A DNA stretch of 64,000 nucleotides, taken from Hyphomicrobiales bacterium. GTDB taxonomy: Bacteria; Pseudomonadota; Alphaproteobacteria; Rhizobiales; Devosiaceae. A model generated the notes under the pieces. That model saw only the letters and a list, made by a program, of their open reading frames with translations. It was not told the DNA's origin and did no database searches. The DNA lies in contig JAIYDI010000042.1 of assembly GCA_027487555.1 (NCBI GenBank), forward strand, positions 1-64,000. Reading direction: 5' to 3'. The translations under genes and the position numbers were made by a program. Numbering within the stretch: position 1 is the first letter of the stretch; every line of letters starts with the position of its first letter. This document shows, in pieces, positions 36,676 to 46,055 of the stretch.

Positions 36676-37467
36676 TCAGCCGCCGCGCCGCCTATATCCG
36701 CGGAAATAGTCGACTTCGATTGTGCGGGGGTAAGGCGTTGGGTCGTCCGGAAGCGTTTCGTGCGGACGCTCGTAGATGCCGAGCATGAACTGCATGGCGT
36801 ATTGAGGCGATTGAGGTATGCGGCGAATGCGCTGGTTGTCGACGTAGAAATCCACATGCGTCGGCGTCCAGTCGAGGCCATAAACGTGGAATTCCGATGC
36901 GTCTATAGGCAGCCAGTCCTCGAACAGTTCCTCGGTAAGCGTGGGGTCGGACCATTTGAGCATGCCGTAATCCACTCGCGAGCGATCCGGGCCAATATTA
37001 TTGCCGTGTATCTCGAAGGCGCGGATCTCGCCGGCCTCCGGGGCGTCGTGCCCGATGAGCCAGAGCGCGGTGTGGTAGCCATGAACCGGCGATGACCTGA
37101 GGCGCGTTTCGAAGAAGCCGAACTTGGGCAGGAAGCCGCGAAACTCGGGAACCTCGGTGGTGACGCAGAGTGTCCCGTCCCAGTTGAACTGACCCTCGGC
37201 CGATCCGAGCATCCCGGAAAACTGCCCGGTCGAGAGGTTGGACGCCCGGTCCCCGCCAAGACGCCACCGCTGATGATTGCTGTCGATCTGGAGCGTCAGG
37301 AGACCTTCTCCAAGCCGATAATCCGCAACTGATGCCTCGAGCGTGCTCCAGTGTGGGAGCATATTCGGGAGCCACTTGCTACGATCTAGAGAAGTCCCGC
37401 CGAACTCGTCGGAGAAGACCAGTTCGAAGCCGTGCCTCTCTTTCGGATTGGCCGGAAAGTCCACCAC
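36676..37467 (-). CDS. GH16-like beta-glucanase-fold protein with altered active site
   Basis: A 263-aa protein resembling glycoside hydrolase family 16 (laminarinase/lichenase jelly roll): FELVFSDEFGGTSLDRSKW at the start, FGFFETRLRSSPVHGYHTALWLIG, and HVYGLDWTPTHVDFYVDNQRIRRI. The catalytic signature, normally E-x-D-x-x-E, reads E147-I-R149-A-F-E152, so both Glu remain but the middle Asp is Arg. No signal peptide is present. The start is GTG 37467, with GAGGAGG upstream. It begins 10 bases past the purL stop codon on the same strand, so it is likely cotranscribed with purL. It may be a binding protein or an enzyme with changed activity. Confidence 0.8.
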   Translation of the reverse strand: MVDFPANPKERHGFELVFSDEFGGTSLDRSKWLPNMLPHWSTLEASVADYRLGEGLLTLQIDSNHQRWRLGGDRASNLSTGQFSGMLGSAEGQFNWDGTLCVTTEVPEFRGFLPKFGFFETRLRSSPVHGYHTALWLIGHDAPEAGEIRAFEIHGNNIGPDRSRVDYGMLKWSDPTLTEELFEDWLPIDASEFHVYGLDWTPTHVDFYVDNQRIRRIPQSPQYAMQFMLGIYERPHETLPDDPTPYPRTIEVDYFRGYRRRGG

Positions 37468-37477
37468 AACGGCCTCC

Positions 37478-39703
37478 TCAGGCGACCTCGCCCTTCATGT
37501 AGTTCGGGAACCAACTCTCGTAAGCCGTTTTTAGCTCGGTGATTTCAACCGGGCGCGCTTCGCCGAGCTTGAGGCTCGTGCCGCCAGTCACCCCGATCCA
37601 GGGCGCGAAGACGCCGGCATAGGGATAGACCTCCTCGTAGAAGCGCTCGAGGTTGTCGCGGCTCATGGTGACGAGATAGCGGCCCTGGTCCTCGCCGAAG
37701 AATTGCGGGATGGGGTCGCCGCCATCGAGCTGGTTGACGGTCGCGCCGATGCCCGAGGCCATCGCCATTTCCGCGAGGCCGAGTGCGAGCCCGCCCGAGG
37801 AGAGATCGTGCACGGCGGTCGCGACGCCGTCGCGGATCAGGATGCGGACGAGATCGCCCACCTTCTTTTCATGCGCGAGATCGACCTTGGGCGGCGTGCC
37901 GTCGCGGCGGTCGAAAATGTCGCGGAGGTAGATCGACTGACCCAGATGCGTGCCCCACCAATCGGGCGCGCCGAAGAGCACGATGGCTTCGTCGGGTGCG
38001 GCAAAGCCGATGCGCGCCATCTTCGAGGCGTCGGGGATGAGGCCGACACCGCCGATTGTGGGCGTCGGCAGGATGCCGCGGCCATTGGTTTCATTGTAGA
38101 GCGAGACATTGCCCGACACGATAGGGAACTCGAGCGCGCGGCAGGCCTCGCCGATGCCTTTGATGGCGTGGACGAACTGGCCCATGATCTCCGGGCGTTC
38201 GGGATTGCCGAAATTCAGGTTGTCCGTGAGCGCGATCGGCTCTGCGCCGGTGGCGGTCAGGTTGCGCCAGCATTCGGCCACGGCCTGCTTGCCGCCCTCA
38301 TAGGCGTCGGCCTCGCAATAGCGTGGGGTGACGTCGGACGAGAAGGCCAGCGCCTTCGTCGGATGACCTTCGACGCGGATGACGCCGGCATCGCCACCGG
38401 GCAGCTGCAACCCATTGCCCTGGATCAGCGTGTCATATTGCTCGTAGACCCAGCGGCGCGACGAGGAATTGGCCGAGTCGAGCAGGCGCAGCAGCGCATC
38501 GGCCACATCCATCTGCGGGATATCGTCGGAGGCGAGCGGCGCAGGCACCTTGGGGGCAACCCACGGCCGATCATATTCCGGGGCCTCGTCGCCCAGATCC
38601 TTGATCGGCAGGTCGGCGACGGTCTCGCCCTTCCACAACACGCGGAAGCGCAGGTCGTTGGTGGTCTTGCCGACGGTGGCGAAGTCGAGCTCCCACTTTT
38701 CGAACACGGCGCGGGCCGCGGCTTCCTTTTCGGGATGCAGCACCATGAGCATGCGCTCCTGACTCTCCGACAGCATCATCTCATAGGGCGTCATGGCGTC
38801 TTCGCGCACCGGCACCATGTCGAGATCGAGTTCGATGCCGAGGTCGCCCTTGGCACCCATTTCGACGGCGGAGCAGGTGAGGCCCGCGGCGCCCATATCC
38901 TGAATGGCGATGACGGCGCCCGTCTGCATCAGCTCAAGGCAGGCCTCGAGCAGGCGCTTTTCGGTGAAGGGATCGCCGACCTGCACGGTCGGGCGCTTTT
39001 CCTCGATATCGTCGCCGAATTCGGCCGAGGCCATCGTGGCGCCTCCGACGCCATCACGCCCGGTCTTGGCGCCGAGATAGACGACGGGTTGGCCGACGCC
39101 TTCGGCCTTCGAGTAGAAGATCTTGTCTGTATCCGCGAGGCCCGCCGCGAAGGCGTTGACTAGGATATTGCCGCTATAGCGCTCGTCGAACTCGACTTCA
39201 CCGCCCACGGTCGGCACGCCGAAGCTGTTGCCATAGCCGCCGACGCCCGCGACGACGCCCGAAACAAGGTGTCTGGTCTTTTCATGTGACGGGTCGCCGA
39301 AGCGCAGCGCATTCATGGCCGCCACCGGGCGCGCACCCATGGTGAACACATCGCGCAGAATGCCGCCGACACCCGTCGCCGCGCCCTGGTAGGGCTCGAT
39401 AAAGGACGGGTGGTTGTGCGATTCCATCTTGAACACCAGCGCCTGCCCATCGCCGATATCGACGACGCCGGCATTTTCGCCCGGACCCTGGATGACGCGC
39501 GGACCGGTCGTCGGCAGCGTCTTGAGCCATTTCTTCGAGCTCTTGTACGAGCAGTGTTCGTTCCACATGGCCGAGAAGATACCGAGTTCCGTATAGGTCG
39601 GTGTGCGACCGATCAGTTGGATGATCTTGTCGTATTCGTCGGGCTTCAACCCGTGGTCAGCAACCAGTTGCGGCGTGATGGCGAGATGGTTGTCGAACGT
39701 CAT
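37478..39703 (-). CDS. purL: Phosphoribosylformylglycinamidine synthase subunit PurL
   Basis: A 741-aa synthetase subunit that converts FGAR to FGAM with ATP, using ammonia supplied by PurQ. This is the small PurL form that works with PurS and PurQ, both encoded nearby. The N-terminus has [37 protein letters not shown]; the ATP/metal segments [28 protein letters not shown] and [19 protein letters not shown] follow. ATG 39703 begins [10 protein letters not shown]. The 67-bp gap to the CYTH gene may hold a weak promoter, but a shared transcript with purQ is plausible. Confidence 0.97.
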   Translation of the reverse strand: MTFDNHLAITPQLVADHGLKPDEYDKIIQLIGRTPTYTELGIFSAMWNEHCSYKSSKKWLKTLPTTGPRVIQGPGENAGVVDIGDGQALVFKMESHNHPSFIEPYQGAATGVGGILRDVFTMGARPVAAMNALRFGDPSHEKTRHLVSGVVAGVGGYGNSFGVPTVGGEVEFDERYSGNILVNAFAAGLADTDKIFYSKAEGVGQPVVYLGAKTGRDGVGGATMASAEFGDDIEEKRPTVQVGDPFTEKRLLEACLELMQTGAVIAIQDMGAAGLTCSAVEMGAKGDLGIELDLDMVPVREDAMTPYEMMLSESQERMLMVLHPEKEAAARAVFEKWELDFATVGKTTNDLRFRVLWKGETVADLPIKDLGDEAPEYDRPWVAPKVPAPLASDDIPQMDVADALLRLLDSANSSSRRWVYEQYDTLIQGNGLQLPGGDAGVIRVEGHPTKALAFSSDVTPRYCEADAYEGGKQAVAECWRNLTATGAEPIALTDNLNFGNPERPEIMGQFVHAIKGIGEACRALEFPIVSGNVSLYNETNGRGILPTPTIGGVGLIPDASKMARIGFAAPDEAIVLFGAPDWWGTHLGQSIYLRDIFDRRDGTPPKVDLAHEKKVGDLVRILIRDGVATAVHDLSSGGLALGLAEMAMASGIGATVNQLDGGDPIPQFFGEDQGRYLVTMSRDNLERFYEEVYPYAGVFAPWIGVTGGTSLKLGEARPVEITELKTAYESWFPNYMKGEVA

Positions 39704-39770
39704 CGAATGGAATCCGGCGCTGATGGGGCTTGGCACCCGCTATAGCGCACAATGTGGCGCGGTAAAGCCC

Positions 39771-40244
39771 TCAGCGCGGGTTTTGCCGCCGTGCTTGGGC
39801 GGCGAGGGACGAATTGTAGTAGCGCGCATCTTCGGTGACCTCCTTGCCGAGCCAGTCGGGAATGGTCACCGTCGCGTCGGCTCTGTCGAGTTCCACCTCG
39901 GCGAGCACCAGCCCCTCGTGCACACCCTCGAACACATCGACGACCCACTCGCCGTCCGGCAAGTCCAGCAGGAAGCGGCGCTTTTCGACTACAGCACCCC
40001 CTGTGAGTGCCAGCATGTGGTGGGCATCCTCAAGTGGGACGCTGTACTCGAATTCGGGTCGGCTGATTCCGTCTCGTTTACCCTTGATGGTAAAGAGCGC
40101 GGTGGCGTTGTCGATGATCCGGATCCGCAGTGTTACTGCCTCGCCCTCCGTGAGATAGCCCTGCACGATGGCGCCTGATTGCACGACATGCTTTTGCCAG
40201 CCATCCCCTGTGACGAGGAATTTTCGCTCGATCTCGATGCCCAT
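39771..40244 (-). CDS. CYTH domain protein
   Basis: A 157-aa CYTH (triphosphate tunnel metalloenzyme) protein. The ExExK signature is E4-x-E6-x-K8 in IEIERKFLV. The tunnel strands are seen as TLRIRIID, FTIKGKR, EFEYSVP and GEWVVDVFEG, and it ends with the VTEDARYYNSSLA block. Such proteins hydrolyse tripolyphosphate or similar compounds. The start ATG overlaps the stop of the CHAD gene by one base, so the two are translationally coupled. Elsewhere these two domains are often fused in one protein. Confidence 0.92.
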   Translation of the reverse strand: MGIEIERKFLVTGDGWQKHVVQSGAIVQGYLTEGEAVTLRIRIIDNATALFTIKGKRDGISRPEFEYSVPLEDAHHMLALTGGAVVEKRRFLLDLPDGEWVVDVFEGVHEGLVLAEVELDRADATVTIPDWLGKEVTEDARYYNSSLAAQARRQNPR

Positions 40245-41101
40245 CAATGCACCTCTGCAGGGCTTTGAGTATCACAGACGAGCTGGACAAGGCGCTTGGT
40301 CTTGTCGCCATAGACCCGCTCGGAAACAGCCGCGATCGCCGCTTCGGTTTCGATGCGGCGCCGGTCGAGCACGAAGGCGATGCCGTCGCGGTCGAAATCG
40401 CGGCCGAAATGCTCAGGTTCGTGGCTGAGGCGCTCGCTCAGCATCGCGAGATCGTGGTGGGTACCGAGCAGCGTGCCGAGGTTCGCGGCCTCCTTCTGCC
40501 GCGCCTCAGCGTCGGGCGTCGTGGCGAGGAGATCGAGATGGGTAGCGTGATACTTTACCAGCTTGCGCCACTCATGCAGATCCTCAGCATCACGGGTGGA
40601 AAGCGCCAGTTCGCGGCCCTTCCTTCCCTTGCGATAGATTGCGGCGAGGCCCTTTTGCCGCGTGTCCGCGTCGATATCACCGATCGGCCAGGTATCGGCC
40701 CGCGCCGCGATGGCTAGCAGCATGGTATTCGCCTCCGCTAGTGCCTGCTCTTCGCGCAGTTGCGCCTCAGGCGATGGGGGAAGAGTCGGCGCCGCGATTT
40801 CGGCCCAGCCGAAGAGATCGGCCAGCGCCTGCCGCAGGACCCGCTCGTCGCGGGCATCGGCGAGCACCCGGGCGACGTCGCGCAGGGCCCTGTCCTCTGC
40901 GCGGAACGCGGGAAAATCTGGCTCGACCATACGCAACAGGCCGCGAAGCTTCTTGATGCGACGGCGGACCTCGTGGATGCGCGGGGCGGCTTGCCTTTCC
41001 GTCGCCGCCGCTGCAGCCAGCGCCTTGCCGAGCTGCTCCCGCGCGATGCGGAGGAAGCCGCCGCCAACCGTGTCATCCTCTGTAAGCCAGACAAACGGCA
41101 T
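40244..41101 (-). CDS. CHAD domain protein
   Basis: A 285-aa all-helical CHAD protein, a domain that binds polyphosphate granules in other bacteria. Conserved basic helices are HEVRRRIKKLRGLLR near 43-57 and HEWRKLVKYHATHLDLL near 175-191; the LGTHHDLAMLSERL segment is also typical. It precedes and is coupled to the CYTH gene (1-base overlap). The pair lies between purQ and purL, in the same direction. Confidence 0.9.
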   Translation of the reverse strand: MPFVWLTEDDTVGGGFLRIAREQLGKALAAAAATERQAAPRIHEVRRRIKKLRGLLRMVEPDFPAFRAEDRALRDVARVLADARDERVLRQALADLFGWAEIAAPTLPPSPEAQLREEQALAEANTMLLAIAARADTWPIGDIDADTRQKGLAAIYRKGRKGRELALSTRDAEDLHEWRKLVKYHATHLDLLATTPDAEARQKEAANLGTLLGTHHDLAMLSERLSHEPEHFGRDFDRDGIAFVLDRRRIETEAAIAAVSERVYGDKTKRLVQLVCDTQSPAEVH

Positions 41102-41195
41102 CGCGCACCCCCAAGATCGTGGGAAGCCTAGAGGCTGCCGGGTAGCAAGATCAAGCCGCTCGCGGTAAGGGCACGCGTTCCGCGCCGGCTTGCTG

Positions 41196-41864
41196 TTAGG
41201 CTGCGAGTGTCGTCAGCGCTTCGAACAGCGCCCGACCATCGCTGCCGCCATGCGCGGCCTCGATCAGATTTTCGGGATGCGGCATCAGGCCGAGCACGTT
41301 CTTTTTCGTGTTGAGAATGCCGGCGATGTCATTGATCGCCCCATTGGGGTTGGTGCCCTGAGCATAGCGGAACGCCACCTGGCCATTGCCTTCGATGGTC
41401 GCCAGCGTTTCGGCGTCGGCGAAGTAGTTGCCGTCATGGTGCGCGACGGGGCAGCGGATGATTTGGCCCTGGGTATAGCCCCGCGTGAAATCCGTCGCGG
41501 CGTTGACCACCTCAAGCTTCACTTCGCGGCAGACGAAGCGCAACGAGGCATTGCGCATCAGGACCCCAGGCAGCAGCTGCGCCTCTGTGAGAATCTGGAA
41601 GCCGTTGCACACGCCCAGTACCCGCACGCCGGCCGCGGCACGCTCCCTTATCACCTGCATCAGCGGAGAACGGGCCGCGATGGCGCCTGCCCTGAGGTAG
41701 TCGCCGTAAGAAAAGCCCCCAGGGATAACGATCAGGTCTACATTGGGGATGTCGCCATCCTTGTGCCAGACAAGGGCAGGGGTTTCTCCGGTGATCTTGG
41801 TCAGGGCCGCGATCATGTCGCGGTCGCGATTGAGCCCGGGGAACAGAACGACGGCGGCCTTCAT
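41196..41864 (-). CDS. purQ: Phosphoribosylformylglycinamidine synthase subunit PurQ
   Basis: A 222-aa glutaminase subunit that feeds ammonia to PurL. The nucleophile is Cys86 in [20 protein letters not shown]. The triad His/Glu are in GLMPHPENL near the C-terminus. [19 protein letters not shown] is a strong family signature. ATG 41864 has GGGAG 6 bases upstream, and ATG 41870 is less likely. In relatives purS, purQ and purL are contiguous; here an acyltransferase and two tiny genes lie between purS and purQ. Confidence 0.97.
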   Translation of the reverse strand: MKAAVVLFPGLNRDRDMIAALTKITGETPALVWHKDGDIPNVDLIVIPGGFSYGDYLRAGAIAARSPLMQVIRERAAAGVRVLGVCNGFQILTEAQLLPGVLMRNASLRFVCREVKLEVVNAATDFTRGYTQGQIIRCPVAHHDGNYFADAETLATIEGNGQVAFRYAQGTNPNGAINDIAGILNTKKNVLGLMPHPENLIEAAHGGSDGRALFEALTTLAA

Positions 41865-41955
41865 CGGCATCTCCCAAGAAAGATGCCGTTCCCTTTGCTG
41901 AGTCTTGGTACCAAAAGCAAGGCCGGAGCGGCGTCCACCGTCGCGCTCTTGTGCT

Positions 41956-43041
41956 TTACTCGGCCGGTTGCACCTTTGCCCCGTGCGCGTGAGCGCGCCT
42001 GCCTTTGGTCCCGGGAATATGCGCCCAATTGGGCCGCTCGAACAGGAAGCGGCCCCAGCCGGTACGCTGCATCAGCCAGTACAGCGCCAGCGGCGAGACA
42101 AGCGCCACGACCATGACGAGCATGCTGAAGCTGCTAACGTCCTTGATCATCCCGGTCCTGAGCAGCAGCTCGCGCGAGGCTGCCATGGGGATCGAGAAGC
42201 TGAGATAGACCACGATCGAATGCTCCCCAAGCCAGCGCAGCCAGTTCATGAAGGGCAGGCGGATCAGCAGCGCGCCCAGAAGGCAGACGAAGAGTGAGCC
42301 GCCGAAACCGAGCGCCAGGTGCAACGGCGGGAAGGCGGCATAGCCCATGGTCAGACCGCGCGGATGCAGCGCGCTGCCGCCACCGAACACCAGGACCCCC
42401 TCGAGAACGGCAAAGAGCACGAGGAAGGCGAGGGCTGCAGGGATATTGGCCAAGGCTTCGTCGACAATGCGAAACACCAGCTGCGCGCCGGCATAGCCGG
42501 CATAGAAGTACACGGCATAGGCGGCGAAGTGATCGAGCGTATAGATGCCTGTCTTGGGCAGGAACATCATCAGCGCCGCCGACCCGCCGAGCGCTGCCCA
42601 GTGCGGTACCTTCAGATCGTGCAGCAGTTTCGTTGCCACGGCATAGATGGCCAGCATGTAGATGAACCACAGCACGCCATAGGGGTCGACAACGGACCAG
42701 AGGATCTGGCTCACGGCCTCTCCGACGTCGCCCGTGCCGAGGCCAACCTTGAACAGCACCTGCAGGATGACCCACAGAAAGTAGAAGTAGAAGTAGTGCA
42801 CGACGCGCCGATCGGCGAAGAGCCGCCATGGGCGCCCGACGACCTGGGCCATGAACAGGCCGGAGATCAGGAAGAATTCCGGCATACGGAAGGGCGTGGC
42901 CCAGCCGATGATGTAGTGGAGGATACCGGTGCCGCCCAAGTCCTCGCCTACACCATAGGCGGAATGCATCATCACCACGAGAATGATGGAGATTCCCTTG
43001 GCGGCATCGACCCAGTCGAGACGGGAAGCAGTGGTGGCCAT
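41956..43041 (-). CDS. Acyltransferase family 3 membrane protein
   Basis: A 361-aa integral membrane O-acyltransferase-like protein with about ten helices. The family start is [24 protein letters not shown], with catalytic-type His in MMHS. It continues [10 protein letters not shown] and a C-terminal [16 protein letters not shown]. Members acylate polysaccharides, glucans (OpgC) or lipids. ATG 43041 is preceded by GAGG at good spacing; a longer frame from 43083 is less likely. The C-terminal 20 residues are hydrophilic. Its place inside the pur gene run is unexpected, and the target is unknown. Confidence 0.88.
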   Translation of the reverse strand: MATTASRLDWVDAAKGISIILVVMMHSAYGVGEDLGGTGILHYIIGWATPFRMPEFFLISGLFMAQVVGRPWRLFADRRVVHYFYFYFLWVILQVLFKVGLGTGDVGEAVSQILWSVVDPYGVLWFIYMLAIYAVATKLLHDLKVPHWAALGGSAALMMFLPKTGIYTLDHFAAYAVYFYAGYAGAQLVFRIVDEALANIPAALAFLVLFAVLEGVLVFGGGSALHPRGLTMGYAAFPPLHLALGFGGSLFVCLLGALLIRLPFMNWLRWLGEHSIVVYLSFSIPMAASRELLLRTGMIKDVSSFSMLVMVVALVSPLALYWLMQRTGWGRFLFERPNWAHIPGTKGRRAHAHGAKVQPAE

Positions 43042-43183
43042 TTCGAACCTCAGGCGGCAACTCGAACACGCGTCGCCGGCCATCTAGCGCGGCCCCAGTG
43101 CGGGTCGCGAGGTGAAGTTCGAAAGAGGCTTAAGCGGAAAGCTTAACGGGCGCGGTTTCGGCGCCAGTTTCGGGTGTTGCCGC

Positions 43184-43267
43184 TCAGGCGAACGTGCCGG
43201 CGCTCGTTGCGAGCATCAGGCCGAATGCGAAGAAGCAGAACGCGGAGATCGAGAAGGTCTTGAGCAT
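43184..43267 (-). CDS. 27-aa membrane peptide, copy 1
   Basis: A 27-codon frame encoding one hydrophobic helix after a short polar start, MLKTFSIS. It is paralogous to the 27-codon frame at 43516-43599: identical length, 12 of 27 identical residues (including M1, K3, T4, F5, S6, S8, F12, A14, G16, L17, A20, A23) and mostly conservative changes elsewhere. Five of the identical residues use different codons, which points to selection on the protein. The ribosome site is weak (AAAGACG upstream). It lies between the second copy and the acyltransferase gene. Family unknown. Confidence 0.6.
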   Translation of the reverse strand: MLKTFSISAFCFFAFGLMLATSAGTFA

Positions 43268-43515
43268 TTTCAAACGTCTTTCACGCCCAGGCCAATCCTG
43301 GACGCGTTGGGGGTGGTGTGCGCATAAGTCAGGTGCGGAACCCGCAGGAACCGCATGCCGTAATTGCGCCTCGCCCTGTGAATGAAGACTGAATACGGCT
43401 GGTTAATGGCGCCGTTTCCATATGTGCGCGTAGCTCCCTTGCAAGAAATGCAAGGCTTAGGCTTAACGAAGACCTGCCGCAGCGCAATTATGGCGCAACA
43501 ACGGCACCACACACA

Positions 43516-43599
43516 TCAGACCGGCAGCGTCGCATAGGCCGCAAACAGCAGGCCGAGCGCGAGGAAGAAGGCAACCGAGAGGGAGAAGGTCTTGATCAT
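43516..43599 (-). CDS. 27-aa membrane peptide, copy 2
   Basis: Same length and plan as copy 1: a polar start MIKTFSLS, then a single hydrophobic helix of about 16 residues, ending in TLPV. It begins 66 bases past the purS stop on the same strand, so it could be read from the pur transcript. The upstream ribosome site is poor, so expression may rely on an unusual start or coupling. The tandem arrangement and synonymous codon differences versus copy 1 are the main evidence that it is a real gene. It could be a small subunit of a membrane complex or a stress peptide. Confidence 0.6.
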   Translation of the reverse strand: MIKTFSLSVAFFLALGLLFAAYATLPV

Positions 43600-43665
43600 C
43601 TGATGATGGTTCTAACTGGTACTGGCCGCAAGGACGCCGACGGCTCGGAGCTTAGTCGCACAGCG

Positions 43666-43908
43666 TTAAGGTGTGATTTCGATCGTGTAGTTTTCGATGA
43701 CCGTGTTGGCCAGCAGCTTCTCGCACATGGCTCGCACATTAGCCTCGGCCTGTGACAAATCGGATTCAGGCAAAGCGAGGTCGAAGACCTTTCCCTGCCG
43801 TACCGCCGCGACGCCTTCGAAACCGAGGCTTTTCAGCGAGCCCTGGATAGCTTGGCCCTGCGGATCCAGAACGCCGGCTTTGAGGGTGACGGTGACGCGC
43901 GCCTTCAT
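43666..43908 (-). CDS. purS: Phosphoribosylformylglycinamidine synthase subunit PurS
   Basis: An 80-aa structural subunit that bridges PurL and PurQ. The family pattern is clear: MKARVTVTLKAGVLDPQGQAI, then SLKSLGFEGVAAVRQGKVFDL and the end LLANTVIENYTIEI. It lies 77 bp downstream of purC on the same strand, the usual Rhizobiales order purC-purS. Confidence 0.96.
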   Translation of the reverse strand: MKARVTVTLKAGVLDPQGQAIQGSLKSLGFEGVAAVRQGKVFDLALPESDLSQAEANVRAMCEKLLANTVIENYTIEITP

Positions 43909-43985
43909 CGGGGTGTCCAGCTTCTTCTAAGATAACGAGAGGCCTGATTGCAGCGCCGCCGATCGATTGCGCCGCTGCGAGCGGG

Positions 43986-44750
43986 TCATTGCACGAGTCG
44001 CGGACCGGTGGTCAACGCATTGTCGTTTTCCACCAGAATCCCGAGCCGCTGAGCGACTTCCCGATAGGCGTCAACCAACCCACCGAGGTTCTCGCGGAAG
44101 CGATCTTTGTCGAGCTTGTTGCGGGTCTTGATGTCCCACAGGCGGCAATTGTCCGGGCTGATCTCGTCGGCGAGGATGACGCGCATCATGTCGCCTTCGT
44201 ACAGGCGGCCGCATTCGATCTTGAAGTCGACGAGCTGGATGCCGACGCCCATGAAGAGGCCGGTGAGGAAATCGTTGACGCGGATTGCAAGCGCCATGAT
44301 GTCGTCGAGTTCCTGCGGTGTCGCCCAGCCGAAGGCAGTGATGTGCTCTTCGGAGACCATCGGGTCACCCAGCGCATCATCCTTGTAATAGAATTCGATG
44401 ATCGAGCGTGGCAACTGCGTGCCCGGCTCGAGGCCGAGCCGCTTGGTCAGCGATCCAGCTGCGACATTGCGGACGACCACCTCGAGCGGGATGATCTCGA
44501 CTTCCTTGATCAATTGCTCGCGCATGTTCAGCCGGCGGATGAAATGCGTGGGAATGCCGAGCCCGTTGAGCTTGGAAAAGACGTACTCGGAGATGCGGTT
44601 GTTGAGCACGCCCTTGCCGTCGATGATTTCGTGCTTGGCACCGTTGCCCGCCGTCGCATCATCCTTGAAGTACTGGATGAGTGTCCCTGGCTCGGGACCC
44701 TCGTAAAGGGTCTTCGCCTTGCCGTCATAGATCTTGCGCCGACGGTTCAT
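43986..44750 (-). CDS. purC: SAICAR synthetase
   Basis: A 254-aa enzyme joining CAIR and aspartate in purine synthesis. It begins [37 protein letters not shown] and has [36 protein letters not shown] and [13 protein letters not shown] 44750 begins the conserved domain and has GCAGGG upstream; a long upstream frame extension has no homology. It is divergent from the ATPase zeta-subunit gene. Confidence 0.96.
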   Translation of the reverse strand: MNRRRKIYDGKAKTLYEGPEPGTLIQYFKDDATAGNGAKHEIIDGKGVLNNRISEYVFSKLNGLGIPTHFIRRLNMREQLIKEVEIIPLEVVVRNVAAGSLTKRLGLEPGTQLPRSIIEFYYKDDALGDPMVSEEHITAFGWATPQELDDIMALAIRVNDFLTGLFMGVGIQLVDFKIECGRLYEGDMMRVILADEISPDNCRLWDIKTRNKLDKDRFRENLGGLVDAYREVAQRLGILVENDNALTTGPRLVQ

Positions 44751-44975
44751 GTAGCCCTGCTTCGGTAGGTGGTGTGGAGGTTTGGCGTTCTCATGCGCCA
44801 GTTTCACGGCATAGCGCAAGCCTTTTTGCCCCGAGGAGGGTAAACGCCGCCGTCGTCGCACCCCCGATCTCCCGTTCTGATGGCCGTTGAAAACCAGGAC
44901 CCTCAACCTTATCTGCAACTTGCCGGAGGCCATGTGCGCCAAGGGGGCGCGGCCCAAAGAAGAGGACCATCCGAC

Positions 44976-45299
44976 ATGCCGGGATTCGACGACCGCCAGA
45001 AGAGCGAGGAAGCCAGGTTCGCGCACGATTCGGAATTGAAGTTCCGGGCCGAGGCGCGGCGCAACAAGCTGCTGGGCCTGTGGGCTGCCGAGAAGGCCGG
45101 CCTCAGCGGCGAGGCTGCGCAAGCTTATGCAACAGAGGTTGTCGCGGCGGATTTCGAAGAAGCCGGCGATGAGGATGTCTTCCGCAAGGTTGCAGGCGAC
45201 CTGAAAGCACGCGGCGTGGCGGTCGATGATGCGACGATCCGCGCCAAGATGGCGGAACTCGTGGGTGTTGCGCGTCAGCAATTGCTGACAGAGGGTTGA
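44976..45299 (+). CDS. F1F0-ATPase inhibitor zeta subunit (DUF1476)
   Basis: A 107-aa alpha-helical protein of the DUF1476 family, which in Paracoccus is the zeta subunit that blocks reverse rotation of the F1F0-ATPase. It shows the inhibitory N-terminus [20 protein letters not shown] and [22 protein letters not shown], then the helical core [26 protein letters not shown] lies 9 bases before ATG 44976. It is divergent from purC, a common neighbour in Rhizobiales. Confidence 0.92.
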   Translation: MPGFDDRQKSEEARFAHDSELKFRAEARRNKLLGLWAAEKAGLSGEAAQAYATEVVAADFEEAGDEDVFRKVAGDLKARGVAVDDATIRAKMAELVGVARQQLLTEG

Positions 45300-45328
45300 C
45301 GCTCGAGACCCTCCTGCAAAGGCACGAA

Positions 45329-45351
45329 GGCGGCCCCTTTCGGCGGCCGCC
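45329..45351. terminator. GC hairpin between convergent genes
   Basis: GGCGGCC at 45329-45335 pairs with GGCCGCC at 45345-45351. It sits between the stops of the zeta-subunit gene and the convergent DUF1344 gene and could stop both; no T-run is seen. Confidence 0.45.
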
Positions 45352-45373
45352 TCCATCCAGCGAAATCTGCCGC

Positions 45374-45634
45374 TTACTCGACGATGACGGCTGAGGCGTC
45401 GAGCATGGTGCCGTTCTGCTCGAAGGTTATCTTGACCTTCTCGCCGACCTTGAACGCCGCGATCTTGATCGTTTTGGCGAGGTGGTAGATCGCCCCGTTG
45501 TCCAACGTGATGGTGTCCGCCTTGGCGTCGATCGCCTTGATGGTGCCTTCCACCGTAGAGGGGGTTGCCGCGAAGGCCAGGGACGAGGCCGAGAGCGCAG
45601 CGACAAGCACGAGGGGGAGAGCAAAGTTACGCAT
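45374..45634 (-). CDS. DUF1344 small exported protein
   Basis: An 86-aa protein with a signal peptide ([22 protein letters not shown], cleavage near residue 22). The mature part, about 64 residues, matches the DUF1344 pattern: [27 protein letters not shown] and [15 protein letters not shown], a small OB-like beta barrel. Its function is not known. ATG 45634 is chosen because GAGGA lies 5 bases upstream; ATG 45646 is less well placed. Confidence 0.85.
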   Translation of the reverse strand: MRNFALPLVLVAALSASSLAFAATPSTVEGTIKAIDAKADTITLDNGAIYHLAKTIKIAAFKVGEKVKITFEQNGTMLDASAVIVE

Positions 45635-46055
45635 TTTAGTCCTCATATCGGGCCGCCCTCTGTTGGGGCGCCCCTTTGCCGAACTGACCAGCTGCGTCGG
45701 GTCGCAGGGGCTATTCAGGGATCCACCACCTGCCGGCGCCACCCAGTTCGTATGTGCTAAGTTACTGGTTTCGTTGCTGAAGTCGAGTTATGGAAACATA
45801 ATCTTCGTAATGCGACGTGCCGCCGCAATTAGCCCGAAAACGGCAATGTTTCGACTGAGCAAGGGCAAAGCCATAGAAGCGATGCGGCGCCAGTTCGGCG
45901 GCGGGAGCTTGGCTTCCCCGCCCTCACAGCGGCGTGAAAAGGCTTGTTGAACGCAAGGAGAAGAGCGACTGGCAAGGCGCCGCCCAATGCGCGATTCACT
46001 TGCCGAGCCGTCACTGCCGGGCCAGTGCACCCGGCAAGTTACCCCTGGAGGCTTT
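45635..46055. other. Gene-free region of about 420 bp
   Basis: No supported gene. Short frames on both strands are Arg-rich and lack ribosome sites. The part near 45760-45815 is noticeably more AT-rich and may contain the promoter of the DUF1344 gene. Confidence 0.4.

Noticed and set aside
37703-39163. Open plus-strand frame antisense to purL
   Set aside because: Same reasoning: purL is fully supported and this frame shows no motif.
44751-45356. N-terminal extension of purC
   Set aside because: It lies antisense to the zeta-subunit gene and is not similar to PurC; ATG 44750 starts the conserved domain.
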